Source of the DNA: PALSA-612 sp963742925
GTDB taxonomy: Bacteria; Actinomycetota; Thermoleophilia; Gaiellales; Gaiellaceae
Reading direction: 5' to 3'
DNA: 64,000 nt
Assembly: GCA_963742925.1 (NCBI GenBank)
Contig: CAVUNV010000016.1
Coordinates: 62,001 to 126,000, forward strand
The position numbers and the translations under genes were made by a program. Below, one piece after another: positions 50,571 through 59,964 of this stretch. How positions within the stretch are numbered: position 1 is the stretch's first letter; each line of letters starts with the position of its first letter. The notes under the pieces were generated by a model. The model did no database searches and had not been told where the DNA came from. It worked only from the letters and a program-made list of their open reading frames with translations.

Positions 50571-51776
50571 TCATGGCGACCGTCTGGCGGCGCGGGTCTC
50601 GTCGCGCAGCCTCGCGGCGAGCTCGTCCGTCAGCTGGCCCGGTTCGAGGCGCCAGGTCCAGTTGTGCGGCCCGGTCGTCCCGGGCAGGTTCATCCGGGCC
50701 GAGCTGTCCAGACCGAGGACGTCCTGGGCAGGCAGGATCGCAATCGCGGCACGCGAGCCGAGCGCCATCCGGATCAGGCTCCAGTGCGGCTCGGACGCAT
50801 CGAGGCCGGTCGCGACGCGGGCACGCCGCGTCAGCGACTGCCACCAGCCGAGCGCCGTGTCGGTGTCGTGCGTCCCCGTGTAGACGACGAGGTTCCGGTG
50901 GTGGTTCTCCGGCCGGTGCGGGTTGGTCGGCCCGCGGCGGAAGGCGAACTGGAGCACGACCATGCCCGGCAGGCCGAGCTGCTCGCGCAGCGCCTCGACC
51001 GCCGGCGTGATCACTCCGAGATTCTCGACGACGAGCGGCAGCGGCCCGAGCTCCCGCTCGGCGGCGAGGAACAACGCGGCTCCCGGCCCGCGCCGCCACT
51101 GCCCTTTCTTCGCCGTCTTCAACTCGTCGCGCACGGCCCAGTACGAGACGAAGCCGCGGAAATGGTCGATACGGGAGAGATCGAACAGCGAGCCGGTGCG
51201 CCGCAGGCGCTCGATCCACCAGCGGTAGCCGTCGCGCCGCAGCGCCTCCCAGTCGTAGAGCGGGTTTCCCCACAGCTGGCCGACCGCGCTGAGCGCATCC
51301 GGGGGTGCGCCCGCGACGGCCCCGCGCTGGAACAGCTCGGGATGCGCCACCTGGTCGGCGCCGCCCGGCGCGACGTAGATCGGGACATCGCCGAGCATCC
51401 GCACGCCGCGCCGGGCCGCGTACGAGCGCAGCGCCGTCCACTCCCGGTCGAAGCGCACCTGATCCTCCACCGCGCCGGGCCCGGCGAACCGCTCCCAGTC
51501 GGCGATCCAGGCCGATTCGCGCGCCCGGAACGCCTCGATCTCGGCCTTCCGGACCGGCGCGTCCGGCTCGGCGAGCAACCCCGGCCAGGAGGCGAAGGCC
51601 GACGCGGCCATGTACGGCGACCGGTCCGTGTCCGGCGGACCGAGCGGCAACACCTGCCACCACGTCTGTCCGGCCGCGGCGAGCCAGTCGACGAACGAGT
51701 AGGCACCGGGGCCGAGACGTCCATCCGGCAGGGAGGTGAGGTGCAGCAGGATTCCGCTCGAGCGGGGAAGATTCAT
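50571..51776 (-). CDS. malQ: 4-alpha-glucanotransferase MalQ (amylomaltase)
   Basis: GH77 enzyme rearranging alpha-1,4-glucans. 401 residues, shorter than E. coli MalQ (694) and near the ~500-residue amylomaltase size. SSGILLHLTSLPDGRLGPGA opens the family; MLGDVPIYVAPGGADQV; LWGNPLYDWEALRRDGY; SRIDHFRGFVSYWAV with nucleophile Asp; LVVENLGVITPAV with the acid/base Glu; YTGTHDTDTALGWW with the third Asp. ATG at 51774-51776, divergent from glgE by 47 bp. Probably recycles maltodextrins in the same pathway. Confidence 0.93.
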   Translation of the reverse strand: MNLPRSSGILLHLTSLPDGRLGPGAYSFVDWLAAAGQTWWQVLPLGPPDTDRSPYMAASAFASWPGLLAEPDAPVRKAEIEAFRARESAWIADWERFAGPGAVEDQVRFDREWTALRSYAARRGVRMLGDVPIYVAPGGADQVAHPELFQRGAVAGAPPDALSAVGQLWGNPLYDWEALRRDGYRWWIERLRRTGSLFDLSRIDHFRGFVSYWAVRDELKTAKKGQWRRGPGAALFLAAERELGPLPLVVENLGVITPAVEALREQLGLPGMVVLQFAFRRGPTNPHRPENHHRNLVVYTGTHDTDTALGWWQSLTRRARVATGLDASEPHWSLIRMALGSRAAIAILPAQDVLGLDSSARMNLPGTTGPHNWTWRLEPGQLTDELAARLRDETRAARRSP

Positions 51777-51823
51777 CGGCCGGCGCGCATGATCCCTGCC
51801 GGGTCGCTGTACCGAAGCACTCG

Positions 51824-53650
51824 ATGACGACTCTCTCGAAGACGCGGGCACGGATCCAGATCCAGCGGGTGTGGCCGATGCTCGACTGCGGCGACTACCC
51901 GGCCAAGCGCACGGTCGGCGACGAGGTCGACGTGTGGGCCGACGTGTTCAGCGACGGCCACGACGTGCTGCGCGCGGCCGTCCGCTACCGCCCGCCGGGC
52001 GCCCGGCGATTTCTCGAGACGCCGATGGAGGCGATCGGCAACGACCGCTGGCACGGCTCGTTCGTCGCCTCCGAGCTCGGCCGTTGGCAGTACACGATCA
52101 CGGCCTGGATCGACCGCTGGGCGTCGTGGCAGTGGGAGCTCAACCGCAAGCTCGACGCGGGGCAGAAGGATCTGCGCAGCGAGCTGCTCGAGGGCGCCGC
52201 GCTCGCAGGTGTCGAGTCGCTGACGCTGGAGCAGGCCCTCGACCCGGCGACGGCGCCGAAGCAGGAGCGCCGCGGCGAGACATCCGTCCTCCCGCTCGAG
52301 CTGGTCGTCGACCGCGAGCTCGCCCGCTTCGGCAGCTGGTACGAGCTCTTCCCGCGCTCGTGGGGAGGGTTCAAGGGCGTCGAGAAGCAGCTCCCCGCGC
52401 TCGCCGACCTGGGGTTCGACGTCGTCTACTTCCCGCCCGTCCACCCGATCGGCCGCACGCACCGCAAGGGGCGGAACAACGCGCTGAGCGCGGCGGCCGG
52501 CGATCCCGGCAGCCCGTGGGCGATCGGCGGGCCCGAGGGCGGGCACACGGCGATCGACCCCGGGCTCGGCACGATCGCCGACTTCGACCGCCTCGTCGCA
52601 CGAGCGCGGAAGCTGGGCATCGAGATCGCGCTCGACTTCGCGATCCAGTGCTCGCCCGACCACCCGTGGCTCGAGGAGCACCCGGAGTGGTTCCATCGCC
52701 GCCCGGACGGGACGCTCAAGTACGCGGAGAACCCGCCCAAGCGCTACCAGGACATCTACAACATCAACTTCGACTCCGAAGGCTGGGAGGACCTGTGGCC
52801 GGCGCTCCGGGACGTCGTGCTGTACTGGGTGGGCCACGGTGTCAGAGTGTTCCGGGTCGACAACCCGCACACGAAGCCGGTCCCGTTCTGGACATGGCTG
52901 ATCCGCGAGGTGCAGGGTGCTCATCCCGACGTCGTCTTCCTCTCGGAGGCGTTCACCAGTCCGGCGATGATGTCGACCCTCGCCAAGGCCGGCTTCAGCC
53001 AGTCCTACACCTACTTCACGTGGCACAACACGAAGTCCGAGCTGGTCGAGTTCATGACCGAGCTGACGGCAAGCGACTGGCCCGAGTTCTACCGGCCCAA
53101 CTTCTTCGCCAACACCCCGGACATCCTCCACGCCTATCTCCAGAAGGGCGGCAGGCCCGCCTTCGAGGCGCGGCTGATCCTCGCTGCGACGCTGTCGCCG
53201 AGCTACGGCATCTACTCCGGCTTCGAGGCCTGCGAGAACGTCCCGGTCCATGAGGGAAGTGAGGAATACCTGAACTCGGAGAAGTACGAGGTCAAGCAGC
53301 GTTCGCTGGACGGCCCGCTGCTGCCGCTCGCGGCGCGGCTGAACCGGGTCAGGCGCGAGAACCCGGCCCTCCAGCGTCTCGACAACCTCACCTTCGTCGA
53401 GACCGAGAACACCGAGCTGCTCGGCTACGTCAAGCGCCGCGACCGGAACACGGTGCTCGTCGTCGTCAACCTGGATCCGAAGCAGGCGCGTGAGGGCGTG
53501 GCGATCGTCCCGGCTGCGATGGGGCTGCCGCCGACCTTCCGCGTGCGCGACCTGCTGGACGACACGGTCTACACCTGGCACGTCGGGCGGAACTACGTCC
53601 GGCTCGAGCCCGGTGTGCGGCAGGCGCACGTGCTGCGGGTGGAGCCGTGA
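51824..53650 (+). CDS. glgE: Alpha-1,4-glucan:maltose-1-phosphate maltosyltransferase GlgE
   Basis: GH13_3 enzyme that extends glucan chains with maltose-1-phosphate. 608 residues. N-terminal domain RVWPMLDCGDYPAKRTVGD; a Glc-binding helical insert; catalytic domain with GSWYELFPRSWGGFKGVEKQ, VYFPPVHPIGRTHRKGRNN, GVRVFRVDNPHTKPVPFW (nucleophile Asp), VVFLSEAFTSPAMM (acid/base Glu) and TPDILHAYLQKGG. The segment EGSEEYLNSEKYEVK is typical of GlgE and not of amylases. Somewhat shorter than Streptomyces GlgE (~675). Overlaps glgB by four bases (GTGA). Confidence 0.94.
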   Translation: MTTLSKTRARIQIQRVWPMLDCGDYPAKRTVGDEVDVWADVFSDGHDVLRAAVRYRPPGARRFLETPMEAIGNDRWHGSFVASELGRWQYTITAWIDRWASWQWELNRKLDAGQKDLRSELLEGAALAGVESLTLEQALDPATAPKQERRGETSVLPLELVVDRELARFGSWYELFPRSWGGFKGVEKQLPALADLGFDVVYFPPVHPIGRTHRKGRNNALSAAAGDPGSPWAIGGPEGGHTAIDPGLGTIADFDRLVARARKLGIEIALDFAIQCSPDHPWLEEHPEWFHRRPDGTLKYAENPPKRYQDIYNINFDSEGWEDLWPALRDVVLYWVGHGVRVFRVDNPHTKPVPFWTWLIREVQGAHPDVVFLSEAFTSPAMMSTLAKAGFSQSYTYFTWHNTKSELVEFMTELTASDWPEFYRPNFFANTPDILHAYLQKGGRPAFEARLILAATLSPSYGIYSGFEACENVPVHEGSEEYLNSEKYEVKQRSLDGPLLPLAARLNRVRRENPALQRLDNLTFVETENTELLGYVKRRDRNTVLVVVNLDPKQAREGVAIVPAAMGLPPTFRVRDLLDDTVYTWHVGRNYVRLEPGVRQAHVLRVEP

Positions 53651-55843
53651 AGCGCGTCGCGCGGCCGGGTCTCGAGCCCGAGCTGGAGCTGATCCTCCGG
53701 CGGGACAACGCGAACCCGCACGGCGTGCTGGGCGCGCACCACGCCTCGGACGGCGTCCTCGTCCGCGCCTACCGGCCCGACGCGACCGCGGTGCGTGTCC
53801 TGCCGGCGGAGGGCGAGGCCGCCGAGCTCGAGCGCATCCATCCCGGGGGCCTGTTCGCGGGCGTCGTGGCCGGCGCCACCCTTCCGCTCCGCTACCGGCT
53901 CGAGGTCGACTACCCGGACGGGGACACGTTCACGCTCGACGATCCCTACAGGTTCATGCCCACGCTCGGCGAGCTCGACCTCTACCTCGCCGGCGAGGGC
54001 CGGCACGAAGAGCTGTACGCGAAGCTGGGTGCCCACGTGCGCGAGATGGACGGGACCGAGGGCACGGCCTTCGCCGTCTGGGCGCCCGCGGCCCGCTCGG
54101 TCAGCGTCGTCGGCGACTTCAACGGCTGGGACGGACGCCTGAGCCCGATGCGCTCGCTCGGCAGCGCGGGGATCTGGGAGCTCTTCGTGCCCGACCTGGC
54201 GCCGGGCCAGAACTACAAGTTCGAGATCAGGACGCAGACCGGCGGTCTCCTGCTGAAGGCCGATCCGTACGCGTTCGCGACCGAGGTGCCGCCGAAGACG
54301 GCCGCGGTCGTCTTCCGGCCGGAGCACGAATGGGGCGACGACGAGTGGGTGGCGACCCGGGCCGGCAACGACCTCTGGCACGGCCCTGTCTCGATCTACG
54401 AGGTGCATCTCGGCTCGTGGCGGCTCAATCCGCTCGAGGGGAACCGCAGCCTCAGCTACCTCGAGTTGGCGGACGAGCTCTCCGACTACGTGCTCGATCT
54501 CGGCTTCACGCACGTCGAGCTGATGCCGGTGATGGAGCACCCGTTCGGAGGCTCGTGGGGCTACCAGGTGACCGGCTACTACGCGCCGACGTCGCGCTTC
54601 GGGTCGCCCGACGATTTCCGCGCCTTCGTCGACCGGTTGCACCAGCGCGGGCTCGGGGTCGTGCTCGACTGGGTGCCGGCGCACTTCCCGCGCGACGAGT
54701 GGGCGCTCGCCCGCTTCGACGGCACGGCGCTCTACGAGCACGAGGACCCGCGGCGCGGCGCGCACCCCGACTGGGGCACGCTCGTCTTCAACTTCGGGCG
54801 GAACGAGGTGCGCAACTTCCTGCTCGCGAACGCGCTCTTCTGGCTGCGCGAGTACCACATCGACGGCCTGAGGGTGGACGCGGTCGCCTCGATGCTCTAC
54901 CGCGACTACTCGCGCAAGCCCGGCGAGTGGATCCCGAACGTCTACGGCGGCCGCGAGGACCTGGAGGCGATCGCCTTTCTCGAGGAGCTGAACGCGGTCG
55001 CGCACGGCGCGGTTCCGGGCGTGCTCATGGCGGCCGAGGAGTCGACCGCCTGGCCGGGCGTGTCGCGGCCGACCGAGCTCGGCGGCCTCGGCTTCGGCTT
55101 CAAGTGGAACATGGGGTGGATGCACGACACGCTCGACTACTTCCACCGCGACCCGGTGCACCGCATGCACCACCACAACCAGCTCTCCTTCGGGCTGATC
55201 TACGCCTTCACCGAGAACTTCATCCTGCCGCTCTCCCACGACGAGGTCGTGCACGGGAAGGGCTCGCTGATCACGAAGATGCCGGGCGACCGCTGGCAGC
55301 AGTTCGCGAACCTGCGCGCCCTCTACGGGCACATGTGGGCGCATCCGGGCAAGAAGCTGCTGTTCATGGGCGGCGAGCTCGCCCAGGAGCAGGAGTGGAG
55401 CCACGACCGCTCGCTCGACTGGCACCTGCTCGAGCGCGCCGACCACGGCGGGGTGCAGGCGCTCGTCCGCGACCTGAACCGGATCTACCGCGACGAGCCC
55501 GCGCTGTGGGAGGTCGACTACGAGCCGTCGGGCTTCCGCTGGCTGGAGGCGAACGACGCGTCCTGGAACGTGCTCGTCTTCGCCCGCTTCTCGGCGGACG
55601 GCTCCCGCTGCCTCGTGTGTGCCGGGAACTTCTCGCCGACACCGAGGCCCGAGCTACCGGATCGGCCTGCCGCGCGGCGGACGCTGGCGCGAGGTGCTGA
55701 ACACGGACGCGACCCGCTACGGCGGCTCGAACATCGTCAACGGCACGATCGAGGCCGAGGAGAAGCCGTGGCACGACCAGCCCTTCTCGGCCGAGGTGAC
55801 GCTCCCGCCGCTCGGCGTGGTCTGGCTCGTGCCCGAGGGCTGA
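53647..55843 (+). CDS. glgB: 1,4-alpha-glucan branching enzyme GlgB (frameshift near 3' end)
   Basis: GH13_9 branching enzyme. N-terminal N and CBM48 domains (NANPHGVLGAHHASDGVLVR; GTAFAVWAPAARSVSVVGDF), then the barrel: LMPVMEHPFGGSWGYQVTGY, GVVLDWVPAHFPRDEWALA, GLRVDAVASMLYRDYSRK with the nucleophile Asp, VLMAAEESTAWPGV with the Glu, and FILPLSHDEVVHGKGSL. The last ~65 residues (YRIGLPRGGRWREVLN; PPLGVVWLVPEG) are reached only after one extra base near 55640; total length is 3n+1. About 731 residues, normal. GTG start at 53647 overlaps the glgE stop. Confidence 0.93.
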
Positions 55844-55844
55844 G

Positions 55845-56408
55845 GTGGCCGAGCGCTCGCCGGACAAGCTGACCGATGCGGACCTGGACCGCCTGCTGAC
55901 GATCGAGCGGCAGTGGAGAGAAAGCCTCGAGCGGCGGAAGGCTCACTGGCGGCATTACGGGGAGCGACTTCTCGCCGTCTGCCTGGCACAGGGAGGGGCG
56001 CGCCATCTGATCGACGGCACGACCGGGCTCAAGGACTTCGACGTCTATCGACTCTTTGCATCCTCGCCCGAGCGTCCGAGCCCGGATCCTGCCATCTTCC
56101 GCGGCCACACGCACGTCGACTTCGGAGCCTCACACTTCGGCGACCGAACCGACCCGGCGTTTCGTCAGATCCAGCGACGCTACCCGGGCATCGTCCATCG
56201 CAACGTGGACATCTACTCGATCGATCTTCCGGTCGAGCCCGGGCGCGATCCGGTCCCCGCGCTTCGTGCCCTCCTCACGGCGCCTCCCACGCACAAGCTG
56301 GAGTTGCTCGCGCGGAAGCCGATCGCGATCATCGACCGGCGGCCTCCTCGCGTCGTCTGGCCCGTCGAGCTCGAGGACGCGCCGCTCCACGGCTACGAAC
56401 CGTCGTAG
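55845..56408 (+). CDS. Nucleotidyltransferase-like protein
   Basis: 187 residues from GTG 55845, one base after the reconstructed glgB stop. Residues ~60-115 read LIDGTTGLKDFDVYRLFASS and, after a charged segment, HTHVDFGASHFGD. The G-x(n)-K-D-x-D-x-Y-R pattern is like the nucleotidyltransferase-like (AbiEii-type) metal motif. N-terminal helix and C-terminal Pro/Arg-rich end. Whether it is active is unknown. Base composition is lower in GC at 55900-56250 than its neighbours, hinting at later arrival. Confidence 0.5.
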   Translation: MAERSPDKLTDADLDRLLTIERQWRESLERRKAHWRHYGERLLAVCLAQGGARHLIDGTTGLKDFDVYRLFASSPERPSPDPAIFRGHTHVDFGASHFGDRTDPAFRQIQRRYPGIVHRNVDIYSIDLPVEPGRDPVPALRALLTAPPTHKLELLARKPIAIIDRRPPRVVWPVELEDAPLHGYEPS

Positions 56409-56427
56409 CCGGCGCGACGGCGCAGAC

Positions 56428-57399
56428 TCAGCTGCTGCACACGACGTACGCCCGCACAACCATCTGTGCGCCGCCGCCGATCCGGCCGAGCGTGATCCCG
56501 GTGACGGTCCAGGTCGTCGGGCCGCTCGGGTACGACTCGAAGATCGCGACCGGGCGGAATTGCGACGGCCCGTTGACCGTCACGCGGCCGCCTCCGCCGA
56601 GGAGGTACCCGCTCGGACAGCTCGCTGTGGCGCTCAGCTGTGTGCCCTGCGCCGGGTTGGCGCCGGTCGTGACGGCGTTGCCCTGGACGACGGTGCTCCC
56701 GGGGAAGCCGGTCGGTCCCGGAGGGCCGGCCGGTCCGGGCAGGCCCTGGTTGCCCGTCGGGCCCTTCGCTCCTGTCGGGCCGGCGTTCCCGGTCGGGCCC
56801 TTGGCTCCGGGCGGAGGCGCCGGGCCGGTCGGGCCGCGTGAGCCCGTGGTTCCTTGCGGGCCGGGCTGACCCTGCGAGCCTGTCGGGCCGCGGGTGCCGG
56901 TCGGGCCGGCGGCTCCCGTCGAGCCGGTCGATCCCGTCGGTCCTCTCGTTCCCGTGGCGCCCCTGGCGCCGGTCGCGCCGCCCGCGCCTGTCGGGCCGGT
57001 GGTGCCGCGGCCGGTCGGGCCACGCGCTCCGGACGGGCCGTTCGATCCTGTCGCTCCACGAGCGCCTGGTAGTCCCTGGCCGCCCGTCGGCCCGCGAGAG
57101 CCGCTCGGGCCGCGAGAGCCGGTCGGGCCGCGCGCTCCGGTCGGCCCCACGGCGCCGCCGGACACGCTCGGCCAGTCGAGCTCGACTTCCGTCGTCGGGT
57201 CGCACGGCGGCTGAGGGATCTGGAAGTGGAGGCCGGGGCCGTCCAGGATCCGGATCGTCCCGACCTTGCTCGGCTGGCCGGCGGAATTGACTCGGACACA
57301 CGTCCGGACGGGCCCTCCGGGGCCGGTGTCGGCGAGCAGTGCGGATGCCGCTGCGGCAGCGGCCACGGACAGGAGGGCGAGCGAGGCGGGAAGTCGCAT
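56428..57399 (-). CDS. Collagen-like repeat surface protein
   Basis: 323 residues: signal peptide (LALLSVAAAAAASALLADT), ~55-residue N-terminal part with two Cys, then about 50 Gly-x-y triplets dominated by GPTGxxG, ending near residue 235, and a C-terminal ~85-residue globular domain (ASCPSGYLLGGGGRVTVNGP; GAQMVVRAYVVCSS). Collagen-type stalks trimerise and project a ligand-binding head; the head here resembles small 'exosporium/bclA'-like caps. Thr in the y position suggests glycosylation. ATG at 57397-57399. Confidence 0.85.
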   Translation of the reverse strand: MRLPASLALLSVAAAAAASALLADTGPGGPVRTCVRVNSAGQPSKVGTIRILDGPGLHFQIPQPPCDPTTEVELDWPSVSGGAVGPTGARGPTGSRGPSGSRGPTGGQGLPGARGATGSNGPSGARGPTGRGTTGPTGAGGATGARGATGTRGPTGSTGSTGAAGPTGTRGPTGSQGQPGPQGTTGSRGPTGPAPPPGAKGPTGNAGPTGAKGPTGNQGLPGPAGPPGPTGFPGSTVVQGNAVTTGANPAQGTQLSATASCPSGYLLGGGGRVTVNGPSQFRPVAIFESYPSGPTTWTVTGITLGRIGGGAQMVVRAYVVCSS

Positions 57400-57542
57400 G
57401 CTGCCGTGGTCATCGGCTCGGGCCGGCGCTTGCGAACCGCTAGATCGAGTGGTTCGTGTCCCTGGAACGAGGCCGGCCCGGCAGTGAGCTCTTAGCCAAG
57501 TCTTAGACTCGGCTCAGGGGTCTCTCATCGTGCGCTGGTCCC

Positions 57543-58754
57543 ATGGTTCGTACGACAACCAACTCCGGAAGGAACGCACACGTGCTCGACCGTTTTCCTC
57601 ACAAGCTTCTCCTCGCGATCGTCGGCGGTGCCGCGCTGATCGGCGCCGGCGTCGGCGCCGGCACCTACGCGGCTGTAGGCGGCGGCTCGAAGTCGACGAC
57701 GAAGGTCGTGACCCTTCCCGCCTCGACGGCCGGCACCTCGTCATCGCAGACCACGCTGACCAGCCAGCAGTCGCCGTCGAGCGTCGGCGAGATCTACAAG
57801 CGCAACGCACCCGGCGTCGTCACCATCACGGTCACCACCCAGAGCTCCGGCGGCGCCTTCGGTCAGGGCGGCGGGACGGCCCAGGCCCAGGGCTCGGGCT
57901 TCGTCTACGACAGCCAGGGTGACATCGTCACCGATCAGCACGTCGTCGCCGGTGCCTCTGCGATCTCGGTCAAGTTCCCGAACGGTGCCACGTACAAGGC
58001 CACGCTTGTTTCCTCGGATGCCTCGAGCGACCTGGCGGTCATCAAGGTGAACGCCCCGTCGTCGCTCCTGCACCCGCTGGCGCTCGCCGACTCGAGCAGC
58101 GTCAACGTCGGCGACGAGGTGGTCGCGATCGGGAGCCCGTTCGGGCTCGCCACCACGATCACGTCCGGCATCGTCAGCGCCTTGCACCGCGACATCACCT
58201 CACCCAACAACTTCACGATCACCGACACGATCCAGACCGACGCCGCGATCAACCACGGAAACTCGGGCGGCGTGCTGCTGAACATGTCGGGCGACGTGGT
58301 CGGCGTCACCGCCCAGATCGACAGTGAGTCGGGCGGGAACGACGGCGTCGGCTTCGCGATTCCCTCGAACACCGTGCGCTCGGTCGTGTCACAGCTGATC
58401 ACCGGTGGCTCGGTGCAGCGCGCGTACCTCGGCGTGCATATCCAGACGATCCCCTCCGATGCCGCGAGCACGCTGAACGTTCCGGCCGGCGTGGAGATCA
58501 CCAGCGTCGTGGCGGGCTCTCCCGCCGCGAAGGCCGGCATCGTCGCCTCGACCGGCACGCGGGTCGTGAACGGCCAGCAGTACGTGACCGGCGGCGACGT
58601 GATCACCCAGGTCGACGGTCGCTCGGTCACCAGCGCGGACGCGCTGCAGACCGAGATCGCCGGCAGGAAGCCCGGCACGAAGGTCAAGCTCACGGTCGTC
58701 CGCAAGGGACAGACCAAGACGATCACCGTCACGCTCGGCACTCGCCCTTCGTGA
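57543..58754 (+). CDS. HtrA-type trypsin-like serine protease with PDZ domain
   Basis: 403 residues. N-terminal cytoplasmic part and one membrane helix (LLLAIVGGAALIGAGVGAGT), a Ser/Thr-rich linker, then the protease domain: GSGFVYDSQGDIVTDQHVV with catalytic His, SSDASSDLAVIKVN with Asp, QTDAAINHGNSGGVLLN with the Ser. A single PDZ domain (AYLGVHIQTIPSDAA...AAKAGIVASTGTRVV) follows. This is the DegP/HtrA/MucD-like layout, anchored with the protease outside the membrane; it likely handles misfolded envelope proteins. Starts 144 bp from the divergent collagen-like gene and shares its stop with the next gene. Confidence 0.92.
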   Translation: MVRTTTNSGRNAHVLDRFPHKLLLAIVGGAALIGAGVGAGTYAAVGGGSKSTTKVVTLPASTAGTSSSQTTLTSQQSPSSVGEIYKRNAPGVVTITVTTQSSGGAFGQGGGTAQAQGSGFVYDSQGDIVTDQHVVAGASAISVKFPNGATYKATLVSSDASSDLAVIKVNAPSSLLHPLALADSSSVNVGDEVVAIGSPFGLATTITSGIVSALHRDITSPNNFTITDTIQTDAAINHGNSGGVLLNMSGDVVGVTAQIDSESGGNDGVGFAIPSNTVRSVVSQLITGGSVQRAYLGVHIQTIPSDAASTLNVPAGVEITSVVAGSPAAKAGIVASTGTRVVNGQQYVTGGDVITQVDGRSVTSADALQTEIAGRKPGTKVKLTVVRKGQTKTITVTLGTRPS

Positions 58755-59119
58755 CGCAAGAAGTTCCTTCCTCCCTCACCGGCCCGCCGAGCGGACACAC
58801 CGCTCGGCGGGCCACCTCTCCTCCGGAAGAAGGAAGCTCCAGGATCGCGGCGGCCAGGGCGCGGCTCGCCGGCGCGAAGATCGCGCTCTCGGTCGCGGCG
58901 CTCGTCGCGTTCGCCGCGTCGGCCCTCCTGGCGCGAGCGACGAATCCGGGCGGCAGCTCGAAGCAGACCGCAGGGCACACGAGCTCGCTCTCGGCGCCCA
59001 GCTCGTTCCTCTCGGCGCTCAGCCAGGACAGCGGCTCGGGCGGGTTCGACTCCGGTGCGGGCTCGGTGGCTCCGGCTCAGAGCTCGCAGCCGCCGTCCGT
59101 GTCGAGCGGCGGCTCGTAG
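58751..59119 (+). CDS. Small membrane protein, unknown
   Basis: 122 residues: basic N-terminus, one helix (KIALSVAALVAFAASALLAR) and a Ser/Gly/Pro-rich outer tail. GTG overlaps the protease stop, and the ApbE gene starts 2 bp after its end, so it belongs to this operon. The tail could be a low-complexity linker. No recognised family; gene identity is supported mostly by coupling. Confidence 0.45.
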   Translation: MTQEVPSSLTGPPSGHTARRATSPPEEGSSRIAAARARLAGAKIALSVAALVAFAASALLARATNPGGSSKQTAGHTSSLSAPSSFLSALSQDSGSGGFDSGAGSVAPAQSSQPPSVSSGGS

Positions 59120-59121
59120 CG

Positions 59122-59964
59122 ATGGAGCGACTCCGCTCGATGGGCTGCGAGATCGTGGTCGGCGGCGCTTCGCCGCAGGAGCTGCGCCGGATCGAGCGGC
59201 TGTTCACGGCCCGTGACCGGCGATTCAGCCGCTTCATCGGCGGCAGCGAGCTCAACCGGGTCAACGCCGGCGGGGCGGAGGTGGTCGTCGTGTCCGAGGT
59301 CTTCCACCGGATGCTGCTTCGCGCGCTGCGGGCGGCCGTGCTCACGGACGGGCTCGTCGACCCGACGCTCGGCCGCGCGGTCGAGGAGGCGGGATACGAC
59401 CGGAACTTCGAGGAGCTCGGGGCCGACGAGTCCCCGGCCGGAGCAGGCGAGCCGGGACGCTGGCGGGAGCTTCGCGTCAGCGGCAACTGCCTCAGCCGCC
59501 CCGCCGGTGTCCGCCTCGACCTCAACGGGGTCGTCAAGGGCGCTACGGTCGACGACGCCCTGGCCCTGATCGAGGGCCCGGGATTCGTCTCCGCCGGGGG
59601 AGATCTCGCCACGAAGATGCCGCTCGACGTCGCCCTCCCCGGCGGCGAGACGGTCAGCGTCCGCGGCGGCTTCGCCACGTCGAGCCGCACCAGGCGGCGC
59701 TGGCTGCGAGGTGGCGAATGGCAGCACCATCTGATCGACGCGTCCACCGGCAGGCCCTCCACCTCGCCCTGGACGGACGTGACCGTCTGCGCCTCGACCT
59801 GCCTCGACGCTGACATCGCGGCCAAGGCCGCGTTCCTGCTCGGCCGCGACGGGCCCGATTGGCTCGACGAGCATGGCCTGGCGGGACGGTTCCTGCTCCC
59901 GTCCGGCCGGCCGGTTCACAGCCGGGCCTGGCGTGCGGGCGTGTTCGAGCCCGCGGTCGCCTGA
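59122..59964 (+). CDS. FAD:protein FMN transferase (ApbE family)
   Basis: 280 residues. ApbE transfers FMN from FAD to a Thr/Ser of a target flavoprotein. FSRFIGGSELNRVNAGG (F-S-x-F-x-x-x-S-E-[LI]-x-x-[LV]-N) is the N-terminal signature; LTDGLVDPTLGRAV; VRLDLNGVVKGATVDDAL; FVSAGGDLATK; and LIDASTGRPSTSPWTDVTV carries the metal-binding site (D-x-x-T-G). Lacks a signal peptide. Overlaps the next gene by one base (TGATG). A matching FMN-acceptor protein is not obvious in the window. Confidence 0.9.
   Translation: MERLRSMGCEIVVGGASPQELRRIERLFTARDRRFSRFIGGSELNRVNAGGAEVVVVSEVFHRMLLRALRAAVLTDGLVDPTLGRAVEEAGYDRNFEELGADESPAGAGEPGRWRELRVSGNCLSRPAGVRLDLNGVVKGATVDDALALIEGPGFVSAGGDLATKMPLDVALPGGETVSVRGGFATSSRTRRRWLRGGEWQHHLIDASTGRPSTSPWTDVTVCASTCLDADIAAKAAFLLGRDGPDWLDEHGLAGRFLLPSGRPVHSRAWRAGVFEPAVA

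Noticed and set aside
56700..57180. GPT-rich repeats as a CRISPR or minisatellite array
   Set aside because: Period is 9 or multiples of 3 within a coding frame giving Gly-x-y triplets; there are no spacers.
58991..59070. DSGAGS in the 122-residue protein as an ApbE flavinylation site
   Set aside because: Only a loose match to the D-x3-S/T-G-A-S/T consensus within a low-complexity tail and no FMN-binding domain.
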